Positions 6,978-13,171 of a DNA stretch of 13,171 nt are shown here, piece by piece. The notes below the pieces were generated by a model. That model did not search any database. It worked only from the letters and a program-made list of their open reading frames with translations, and was not told the origin of the DNA. Position 1 is the stretch's first letter; the number at the start of each line of letters is the position of its first letter. Location: the NCBI GenBank assembly GCA_963169055.1, contig CAUJFU010000360.1, forward strand, positions 1 through 13,171. The letters are read 5' to 3'. Origin of the DNA: Myxococcota bacterium. GTDB taxonomy: Bacteria > Myxococcota_C > UBA6777. The position numbers and the translations under genes were made by a program.

Positions 6978-9086
6978 ATGATCGATAAAAAATTCTTGGA
7001 CGCGCACAGCGTGCGCATCTTACAAACCGTCGCACAACGGCTCGATATCGCAGGCCGCACACGCATGAGCAAGCGCTCTCTCGTCGAAGCGATCCTCGAT
7101 ACGCTCCAACAACAACCACTTCGCACCGCTGAGATCATCTCGTGGCTCTCCGTCTCACCGCCCACCGAGACCTCGCTCGTCCGCCCTGTGCCGACGGCTC
7201 CCGCAACGGCCCTTCCGAACGCTCTCCCTGCCGTATCGACGGCTCCCGCAACGGCCCTTCCGAACGCTCTCTCTACAAAGCCTCGAACGATCGAACCGAG
7301 CACTTCTGCGATTTCGAGCCAAAGCTTGCCGACAAGGCCACTCGACGCTCCTTTCAACATGGCGTCGCTTTCTTCTAGCATCGGGTCGTTTTCTTCTGCC
7401 GAAACCTCTGCTGCCCCCTCGCCCCTCCCCATTTCTCCAAGCGCCACAGAACTCGATCAGACCTTTTCTCACCCCCCCACGGATTGGACGCTCGAAGCGC
7501 TCGAATCCCAAAACAGCCGACAACTCCAGCAGATCGCCCGAACGCTGGATATCGCAGGACGGACCCGCATGAGCAAACGTTCCCTGATCCAAGCCATCCT
7601 AGACTTTTTCTTGGCGCGCAAACCAGCACCTCCCAAGACCACCGCTCTGCCTTCACACAACGAGCCCGCCCCATCCACGCACGCTCAGCCCCGCAAAGCG
7701 GCTCCCTCCAACAACATCCCCCAAGCGGCAGCCTCGATACCACCTGAGGCATCTCCACAAATACCGAACCAAACAGCCCAATCGACCGATCTGTCCCGCC
7801 ACCAAGAGCAAGATTCGTTGGAAGCAGCTAACCCATCCGACGAGACAAATCCCACAACCAGCAGCCCAAATAAGGCGACAGAAACGGCCTTCATAGCCAC
7901 AACCAGCCGCCCACAAAAAGCAAGCCCCACACTCACCACAACAACGGCCCCCACAACAAGCAGCCCGCAAGAAACAAGCCCCACACTCGCCACAACGGCC
8001 CTCTCCACAGAGACAGAAGTGCCCGTCCCTGCGGTTCTTGTAGCCGAAACAACGGATACAGCGTCCAAGACCACCGAAGATAGCCAAGCCTTCAAAGGAG
8101 CCGAAACAGTCGAGATCCGAAACGATGGAGAGGATCGTGCATGGCAAGACGAAGACGATTATGCAGCCCTTGCAGCCGCAGAAAAAGCCCGCGCCGAAAA
8201 AAATGCCAAAACCGCCGAACTCCCGCCGATTCCACGCGACAGCGTCCTCCAACCCGATCTCGACGAATTGCACGCAGCGATTGAGCCACCGCCTCCGCAT
8301 CCTCCGCGTACTTCAGCAACGCCTTACATCGATCGAGGCCCGACGTTGCCTGCTCGATACGAAAACACCCGCATCCGTGCGATGATCCGCGATCCGCAAA
8401 GCGTGTACGTTTACTGGAACACCCCCGAACCTCCGCAGTCGCCGTGGAAGATCGAAGCCCGCAATGAAGGCGGCGATATCGTCCACACATTCCAAGTCCC
8501 TCCCCAATACCACAGCGGCTATGTCCGCGCACAAGTCTCCCAAATCCGTATGATCGCGGCCCACATCCAACCGCCCGCCCGCCCGTGGTTTCCGATCGCT
8601 TCCATCGATCTCAAGATTCCGCCCCGACGCCTTTCCCTTGAAGTTCCACCCACCACAAACGCTGCTGCGGCCCTCCCCTCCACACAAGCCCCCGAATCAT
8701 GGGTGCGTTGGAATGCCGAACAAGCTCAAGCCCATCCCGCCCCAACACCCGCAGTTTATGATGCACCTGCGACCCTCTCCACCCACACGTCCGAATCCCC
8801 CGCTGCTTCGGTGGCAAGCCACACCCCCTCCGAACACAGCGATTTCCCTTCCCAACAAGCACCCGCGCCCTTGTCTCCTGCTCCAACTCCACGCCACGCG
8901 CCCACCTCCGCCGATCTTCAACGAACACCTCCTTGGAAAGCCCATCCACCGACCTTTCCGCCTCGCACCTTCCCTCCACATGGCAGCGCACCTAGTTCGG
9001 CTTCGTTGATCCGCCCCCTCCCCTCGTCGGCTTCGTTGGTTCATCGTGCGCCTTCTTCCGCCGCTTTTCGCCACCGCGCCGAATAG
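6978..9086 (+). CDS. Protein with two Rho_N-like motifs and a DUF4912 domain, 702 aa
   Basis: Residues about 10-43 and 178-212 are two copies of a small helical motif of the Rho_N type (Rho terminator N-terminal, SAP-like); both contain the identical run LDIAGRTRMSKRSL. These are joined by long Pro/Ala/Ser/Thr-rich linkers (about 45-170 and 215-440), likely disordered. Residues about 463-548 form a DUF4912 domain, recognisable by IRDPQSVYVYWNTPE and a later PARPWFPIAS. A second Pro-rich tail (about 550-670) ends in three 10-residue repeats of PSSAS type. DUF4912 is of unknown function; its beta-rich look and place next to a GH57 branching enzyme suggest a role with alpha-glucan, perhaps as a binding or scaffold protein, but this is inference. 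There is no signal peptide, so it is probably cytoplasmic. It is co-directional with the GH57 gene 226 bases downstream. Confidence 0.85.
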   Translation: MIDKKFLDAHSVRILQTVAQRLDIAGRTRMSKRSLVEAILDTLQQQPLRTAEIISWLSVSPPTETSLVRPVPTAPATALPNALPAVSTAPATALPNALSTKPRTIEPSTSAISSQSLPTRPLDAPFNMASLSSSIGSFSSAETSAAPSPLPISPSATELDQTFSHPPTDWTLEALESQNSRQLQQIARTLDIAGRTRMSKRSLIQAILDFFLARKPAPPKTTALPSHNEPAPSTHAQPRKAAPSNNIPQAAASIPPEASPQIPNQTAQSTDLSRHQEQDSLEAANPSDETNPTTSSPNKATETAFIATTSRPQKASPTLTTTTAPTTSSPQETSPTLATTALSTETEVPVPAVLVAETTDTASKTTEDSQAFKGAETVEIRNDGEDRAWQDEDDYAALAAAEKARAEKNAKTAELPPIPRDSVLQPDLDELHAAIEPPPPHPPRTSATPYIDRGPTLPARYENTRIRAMIRDPQSVYVYWNTPEPPQSPWKIEARNEGGDIVHTFQVPPQYHSGYVRAQVSQIRMIAAHIQPPARPWFPIASIDLKIPPRRLSLEVPPTTNAAAALPSTQAPESWVRWNAEQAQAHPAPTPAVYDAPATLSTHTSESPAASVASHTPSEHSDFPSQQAPAPLSPAPTPRHAPTSADLQRTPPWKAHPPTFPPRTFPPHGSAPSSASLIRPLPSSASLVHRAPSSAAFRHRAE
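7192..7271 (+). repeat. Perfect 35-base direct repeat in the linker (45-base period)
   Basis: Bases 7192-7226 are repeated exactly at 7237-7271, with 10 bases between. Each copy encodes TAPATALPNAL in the Pro/Ala-rich linker between the two Rho_N-like motifs. Perfect identity at all codon positions indicates a recent in-frame duplication. Confidence 0.9.
8991..9080 (+). repeat. Three tandem 30-base repeats at the C-terminus of the DUF4912 protein
   Basis: The last residues read PSSASLIRPL, PSSASLVHRA, PSSAAFRHRA, then one Glu and TAG. The repeats are degenerate at the DNA level, so older than the 35-base repeat in the linker. The tail is basic and may be an interaction segment. Confidence 0.75.
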
Positions 9087-9233
9087 ATCGCAGTGCCTGA
9101 TGCAGCTCAGACCCAAGGCATCACAAAAGGTACATCGATCTTCGCCAACGCACCGAATAGCTCGCTGCGCCTTTGTCCCCAAAAACAGCCGAGCACAGCG
9201 CATCTACCTCAAAAACAGTCGATCGCATCGCAC
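9067..9233 (+). repeat. Decayed repeats spanning the end of the DUF4912 gene and the gap before GH57
   Basis: Bases 9067-9098, which include the DUF4912 stop codon, recur at 9141-9172 with 27 of 32 matches. Further on, 9177-9203 recurs at 9207-9233 with 21 of 27 matches (shared core CAAAAACAG) and a 30-base period, the same period as the C-terminal repeats of the gene. The gap to the GH57 start holds no other convincing signal; no promoter was found in it. Confidence 0.5.
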
Positions 9234-9312
9234 ATTCCTCGATCTATACCACAGCTTACAAAGCCTTATGCTTACTTCCGCTTTTTTCTCTTGGACAAGG
9301 AGAATAGATTCA

Positions 9313-10947
9313 ATGAAACCGATAGGCTATCTCTCCATTCTTCTGCACGCGCATCTGCCATTCGTGCGTCACCCCGAATATCCCGATTTTTTAGAAGAGG
9401 ATTGGCTCTACGAAGCGATCACCGAAACGTATATCCCGTTGCTTCAGATGATGGAACGCCTTGAACGCGATCGCGTCCCCTTTGCGCTCACGATGTCGCT
9501 CACACCGCCCTTGTGTGAGATGCTCTGCGACACGCTGCTTCAAGACCGCTATGTCGCCCGCCTTGAGCGGTTGTTGGCCCTTGCTGAGCGACAAGCGCAC
9601 GCGCACAAAGGCACCCGCTTTCACGAGGCGTCAGACCACGCCTACCACGATCTCAAAACAGTCCACGAAGACTACACACAGCGTTGGCAGCGAGATCTGC
9701 TCGGTGCCTTTGCTCGCCTCCAAGACGAAAGCGGCCTTTCCATCGTCACCTGCCCCGCCACCCACGGTTATCTTCCCTTGATGGCCACCGACGAAGCACG
9801 CCACGCACAGATCGAGATCGGCGTACGCAACTACACGCGGCACTTTGGACGCGCGCCCCGAGGCATCTGGCTTTCAGAGTGCGCCTACGCGCCCGGGATG
9901 GAATTGTTGCTCAAAGATGCGGAACTTCAATACTTCTTTATGGAAAGCCACGGACTGCTCCACGCCAATCCTCCCCCACGCTACGGCACCGCAAGGCCGA
10001 TCTGTACGCCCGCAGGAGTGATGGCTTTTGGGCGCGATCAAGAATGCTCCCACCAAGTCTGGAGCGCCGAAGAAGGATACCCGGGAGATCCCTTGTATCG
10101 GGAGTTTTACCGCGATCTCGGCTACGACCTCCGCCAAGAAGAACTCGGCGATTGTCGCCATCCCGACGGGATACGCCGCAATCTTGGCATCAAATACCAC
10201 CGCATCACCGGCAAAGTCGACCTGTCCAAAAAAGAACCCTACGTCCCAACATGGGCACGCGAACGTGCCGCCCTCCATGCTGGCGACTTTCTCCGCAATC
10301 GCATCAAACAATGTCGCTATTTACACGCGCTTCATGGAGCCACCCCTCACTTGACGGCACCTTATGATGCCGAACTCTTCGGCCACTGGTGGTTTGAAGG
10401 GCCACTGTTCCTCGAATTCCTATTCCGCAAAGCTGCCTTTGATCAAGACGATATCCAGCTCATCACCCCCGAAGACTATCTCCGCCTTCCACAATCCCAC
10501 CAAGTCGTCCACCCTGCACTCTCCAGTTGGGGAGCTAACGGATACTACGGCGTTTGGCTCAACCACACCAACGAATGGATCTACCCCCACCTCCATCACG
10601 CCGAAGAACAAATGGCCCAACTCACGCGGCGCTTCTCTCATCCCACCACGCTCCAAAAGCGCGTCCTCAACCAGATGGCCCGCGAACTTGTCTTGGCCCA
10701 ATCCTCCGACTGGGCATTTATTATGACCATGCAAACCACCGTCCCCTATGCTGAAAAGCGCACACGCGAACACATCACGCGCTTTCAGACACTTGCCGAT
10801 CAGCTTGTCCGAAATCAAATCGACTTACCCACTCTCCAAGAGATCGAAAACAAAGACAATCTCTTTCCCGAGATCGACGCTGCTCTTTATCATCCCAAAG
10901 AAGTCCGCCATCCCGGCGCAGGAGCCGCTGTTTGGACCGTTCCCTGA
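9313..10947 (+). CDS. GH57 family 1,4-alpha-glucan branching enzyme, 544 aa
   Basis: The enzyme would move alpha-1,4-glucan segments to alpha-1,6 positions (EC 2.4.1.18) in cytoplasmic glycogen-like polymer. It has the GH57 catalytic barrel with HAHLPFVRHPE at residues 12-22, the nucleophile Glu189 in GIWLSECAY, and the acid/base Asp352 in YDAELFGHWWFEGP; these positions agree closely with the roughly 183/354 of characterised archaeal and Thermus enzymes. The segment FGRDQECSHQVWSAEEGYPGDP (about 239-260) is also typical. The C-terminal DUF1957-type helical domain includes SSWGANGYYGVWLNHTNEW and LVLAQSSDWAFIM. Length is normal for the family. The ATG at 9313 is chosen because AAGGAG lies 10 bases upstream and the family N-terminus fits. 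The frame is open back to 9046, but that extension overlaps the DUF4912 gene and lacks family sequence. Activity could be hydrolytic, as reported for some relatives. Confidence 0.93.
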   Translation: MKPIGYLSILLHAHLPFVRHPEYPDFLEEDWLYEAITETYIPLLQMMERLERDRVPFALTMSLTPPLCEMLCDTLLQDRYVARLERLLALAERQAHAHKGTRFHEASDHAYHDLKTVHEDYTQRWQRDLLGAFARLQDESGLSIVTCPATHGYLPLMATDEARHAQIEIGVRNYTRHFGRAPRGIWLSECAYAPGMELLLKDAELQYFFMESHGLLHANPPPRYGTARPICTPAGVMAFGRDQECSHQVWSAEEGYPGDPLYREFYRDLGYDLRQEELGDCRHPDGIRRNLGIKYHRITGKVDLSKKEPYVPTWARERAALHAGDFLRNRIKQCRYLHALHGATPHLTAPYDAELFGHWWFEGPLFLEFLFRKAAFDQDDIQLITPEDYLRLPQSHQVVHPALSSWGANGYYGVWLNHTNEWIYPHLHHAEEQMAQLTRRFSHPTTLQKRVLNQMARELVLAQSSDWAFIMTMQTTVPYAEKRTREHITRFQTLADQLVRNQIDLPTLQEIENKDNLFPEIDAALYHPKEVRHPGAGAAVWTVP

Positions 10948-10984
10948 TCTCTTTGCACATCGAACGGATGCAGGCGGGTTTATT

Positions 10985-11064
10985 TTTGTGGGGTGTCACC
11001 CCACACCCCACAAGGGGTCACCGCCCCCTTGACCCCGTATTGGCGAAGATCTCAGCGTTTTTCA
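10985..11064 (-). repeat. Dispersed palindromic (REP-like) repeat, copy 2, inverted
   Basis: Read on the minus strand this 80-base element matches 2706-2785. It keeps ACGGGGTCAAGGGG and CCCTTGTGGGGTGTGGGG exactly, differs in the 8-base loop between them, and has one extra base in the left part. The stem-loop TGGGGC-AAC-GCCCCA of copy 1 is TGGGGT-GAC-ACCCCA here, a paired C-G to T-A change that keeps the stem. On the plus strand TGTGGGGT/ACCCCACA (10987-11005) forms a strong dyad. It fills the gap between convergent genes and may end transcription of both. Confidence 0.75.
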
Positions 11065-11085
11065 AGCCTACAGCACTGTCGCTTT

Positions 11086-12864
11086 TTAGGTTCTCGTGTT
11101 CAGTGTCATTGGTTCGATCTCGCGGTGCGGGACGATTCTAGCGATGTTTTCTGCGTCCACTGTCAAGCCAATCGCTGTTGTCAGTCGGTCTCTGGCACCG
11201 ATAAGGTCGGCGTTTGGTCTCACCACCTCAAAAGGCTCTCGCTCGATGAATCGAAAACGACCCGACAGGTTTGACCCCCGCATTCTCTCTCGAAGCGATT
11301 CCTCGCTGCATTCGATGGCCTGAAGGTAAGTCTCGCACATCGCGCCGCCTCCTGTGATGAATGTCGGTAAACCTCCGTCCCAAGCAGGGCTGTTTGGATA
11401 TCCCTTTGCGTTGGTATAAGTCGCTTTGATCACCTTGTGGATGCGTTGACTGACATCTCTTTGGAATTTTGCGTCGACTCGGCGAACTGTTGATAGGGCG
11501 ATGTTGTTTCTTTTGGCAAAGGAGTCAGATGTTTCGACAGCAGCTGCGTCATCCCACTCAAATCCAAGTCCAAGTCTGGAATATCTGTTGTACGATAAAT
11601 AATGCGTTCCAAGTAAGCAGACTTCGGAAAAAAAGATCGGGATTCTTGGTGAAGCATCTGGTGTCTTCGGCAACATGACGTTGAAAGTGGCTACGTCTAG
11701 TGTTCCTGCACCGATATCGATCAACGCATGCAATCCTTCGACGGCTTTGTTTGAGCGCAGATAGCTTGCAATTTGAGCTACAAATTCTGGCACAACGCCA
11801 GGTTGCGTTTCAAGGCCAACATCCGCGTCTCTTTGGTTCCAAGCCGCGATGATATCGCGCTCTCGAAGATGTTCCTCTTTTGCCAGATACCAAGCGGTTT
11901 GGACGATGCGTTGGAGCCTTTCGACAACTTCCAAGTTTTCGTGAGGTTTGGTTGGGCACCCGATGTTGAGTTCCCAGCGGAGCGAACGTTCCGACACTTT
12001 GTTCTTGATCTCCGACGCGTGGTATAGAAACGCCCGAGAGTAGCGGATGACCAAGGCAAGATAAGCCAACGTCGCCGTAGGACATCCCTCTGAACAGGTC
12101 GTCTGTATGATCGGCAGCTTGAGGTTACCCAACACTTCTGCGTTGGTGTCTCGCTGCCAACAGAACTCGCCGTCTGGCGCACGGTGAACAAAACCGGGAA
12201 CCACATAACGCCCCGTCGGCGAATCGTCCCCTGTCACCGCAGACCAATCCACCAGAATAGTGTCTTCGCCCGCACGCATCGCCACCTTTGTAAACGCCGT
12301 TCCGAAGTCAACGCCTATCCTGACGCTCATTGCCCTTCCATGTTTGAAAGAAGGGTGTTGTTGTGAGGTTCCGTAACGCATCCAAGAAGGCATCGTCAGT
12401 CTCCGTCCAGCATCGACGCGGGGCCGAAAATCTACCGCAAGAGGCGGATTTGGGCGAAGAACAGGTTTGGCCGAAAAGATCGCACTCTCTTTCTTTGTTG
12501 TACATGTTTTTTGCTGTCGATTTTTTTCAGGACAATTCGCGATCGGGGGTTGTAAACTCTTTGTATTGTTTTTTCGATCTCGCGTTGTTTGTTTCGTATT
12601 TTTCGCCACCGTGAAAGGGTTCTTTTTGGGCGTCGTATGATGCCGCTTACCAAGCGCAGGCTCGCTGATCGGAATATCATTTTCCTGTTCGATTTCGGGT
12701 TCGTCCAGCCAATGTGCTGGAGGAATGAAATCAATACTTTGCTGCATTTTCCAAAGTAAATCGTCCGCAACCTCCTGATGTTGAATCCGTTTCACGAGGC
12801 GGCAGGGCATTTCTTTTTTCTGTTGCTCGATCAGTTGTTTTAACGCACCTTTGAACGTTGTCAT
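11086..12864 (-). CDS. Actin/Hsp70-fold (ASKHA) ATPase with long low-complexity N-terminal tail, 592 aa
   Basis: The core shows the three nucleotide-binding signatures of the actin/Hsp70/sugar-kinase fold: phosphate-1 RIGVDFGTAFTK (residues 182-193), phosphate-2 ALIDIGAGTLDVATF (380-394) and adenosine TFITGGGA (501-508), with a closing RLTTAIGL (560-567) as in other Hsp70-like families. No DnaK substrate-binding domain follows, so it is not a classical chaperone. It could be a filament-forming or switch ATPase; the subfamily was not recognised. Residues 1-178 are hydrophilic, Lys/Gln/Asn/Pro-rich and probably disordered. The ATG at 12864 has GAGGG 5 bases upstream. An internal ATG at 12330 would start exactly at the core but has its purine run too close. 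The first 134 bases overlap, out of frame, the coiled-coil frame from upstream. GC content is visibly lower than in the genes to the left, which suggests a separate origin. Confidence 0.85.
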   Translation of the reverse strand: MTTFKGALKQLIEQQKKEMPCRLVKRIQHQEVADDLLWKMQQSIDFIPPAHWLDEPEIEQENDIPISEPALGKRHHTTPKKNPFTVAKNTKQTTRDRKNNTKSLQPPIANCPEKNRQQKTCTTKKESAIFSAKPVLRPNPPLAVDFRPRVDAGRRLTMPSWMRYGTSQQHPSFKHGRAMSVRIGVDFGTAFTKVAMRAGEDTILVDWSAVTGDDSPTGRYVVPGFVHRAPDGEFCWQRDTNAEVLGNLKLPIIQTTCSEGCPTATLAYLALVIRYSRAFLYHASEIKNKVSERSLRWELNIGCPTKPHENLEVVERLQRIVQTAWYLAKEEHLRERDIIAAWNQRDADVGLETQPGVVPEFVAQIASYLRSNKAVEGLHALIDIGAGTLDVATFNVMLPKTPDASPRIPIFFSEVCLLGTHYLSYNRYSRLGLGFEWDDAAAVETSDSFAKRNNIALSTVRRVDAKFQRDVSQRIHKVIKATYTNAKGYPNSPAWDGGLPTFITGGGAMCETYLQAIECSEESLRERMRGSNLSGRFRFIEREPFEVVRPNADLIGARDRLTTAIGLTVDAENIARIVPHREIEPMTLNTRT

Positions 12865-13171
12865 GGCTTCCCTCTGTCTTGTCTACTTGAACAACAAGCA
12901 AACAGACGAACGTATTTTCGGAAGAAAAAGCTCGTCTCTGTGTGAGTAGTTCTTCTCTTCGCACATCCATCGTTCGTTGAAAATTTTCTTGTTTTTGACG
13001 CTCTGCATTTACCAACGCTTTGCGCTTCTTGCCTTCAGAAGTATTTGCGTGCAAAGCAGCGAATTCTTCGTGCCCTTGAATGATTTGAGCGAACCTTTCG
13101 CGCTTTCTTTCGGTGCGCCTGTCCAATGTGTGCAATTGCATCTCGATACGATCTTGATTTTCTCTGATCTT
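12731..13171 (-). CDS. Hypothetical coiled-coil protein, C-terminal part (5' partial)
   Basis: The frame is open to the right edge, so the gene probably begins outside the window; 146 codons plus stop are visible, with an ATG at 13141 that need not be the start. Roughly the first 80 visible residues are strongly charged and helical, for example RKRERFAQIIQGHEEF and RREELLTQRRAF, as in a coiled coil. The character changes after about position 12930: the last residues (from 12864 down) overlap the start of the ASKHA gene in another frame and look like shadow translation. The true end may therefore differ from the visible stop, through a frameshift or because the ASKHA start is further downstream. 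No family was recognised. It is co-directional with the ASKHA gene and may be its operon partner. Confidence 0.5.
   Translation of the reverse strand, partial: KIRENQDRIEMQLHTLDRRTERKRERFAQIIQGHEEFAALHANTSEGKKRKALVNAERQKQENFQRTMDVRREELLTQRRAFSSENTFVCLLVVQVDKTEGSHDNVQRCVKTTDRATEKRNALPPRETDSTSGGCGRFTLENAAKY

Noticed and set aside
7192-7271. CRISPR-like array
   Set aside because: There are only two copies, 10 bases apart, in frame inside a protein linker; this is a coding tandem repeat.
7653-8300. 215-codon minus-strand frame rich in Gly, Cys and Trp
   Set aside because: It is the shadow of the Pro/Ala/Thr-rich linker of the DUF4912 protein; composition is unlike a real protein.
9046-9312. 89-residue N-terminal extension of the GH57 enzyme
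   Set aside because: It overlaps the end of the DUF4912 gene and is made of decayed repeats; the family N-terminus and a ribosome site place the start at 9313.
11086-12864. DnaK chaperone or MreB
   Set aside because: The nucleotide-binding motifs fit the superfamily, but there is no substrate-binding domain, and the N-terminal tail and spacing of motifs do not fit either protein.

Overview
The window is about 13.2 kb of bacterial DNA with long reading frames, mostly GC-rich on the left and middle and AT-richer in the last 2 kb. The gene types (a STAND/AAA-type ATPase with tetratricopeptide-like repeats resembling the C-terminal half of kinase-ATPase sensors, an exported Tricorn protease, a Rho_N/DUF4912 protein beside a GH57 branching enzyme) fit a Gram-negative bacterium of the former deltaproteobacterial groups such as Myxococcota or Bradymonadota. 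That placement is an inference from gene content, not from a marker gene.

Layout. Positions 1-2640 (+) hold the C-terminal part of the large ATPase, whose N-terminus lies off the left edge. A 189-base convergent gap (2641-2829) holds a perfect 14-bp hairpin that overlaps the first copy of an 80-base palindromic repeat. Positions 2830-6459 (-) encode a secreted Tricorn protease with all catalytic residues. A 518-base divergent gap (6460-6977) holds AT-rich dyads, candidate promoters and a structured leader. Positions 6978-9086 (+) encode a protein with two Rho_N-like motifs and a DUF4912 domain. After 226 bases of decayed repeat there is a complete GH57 alpha-glucan branching enzyme (9313-10947, +). 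The second copy of the 80-base repeat, inverted, lies in the next convergent gap (10985-11064). The right end (11086-13171, -) has an actin/Hsp70-fold (ASKHA) ATPase with a long low-complexity N-terminal tail and, upstream of it, a partial coiled-coil gene.

How the genes may work together. The DUF4912 protein and the GH57 enzyme are co-directional and probably form a glycogen-type glucan module. The Tricorn protease is a stand-alone exported peptidase. The ASKHA ATPase and coiled-coil protein look like an accessory two-gene (or larger) module of unknown function. They sit in DNA of visibly lower GC and lower GATC density than the rest, beginning right after the second repeat copy, and are the best candidate here for an undescribed system. 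No RNA genes, insertion sequences or CRISPR arrays were seen.
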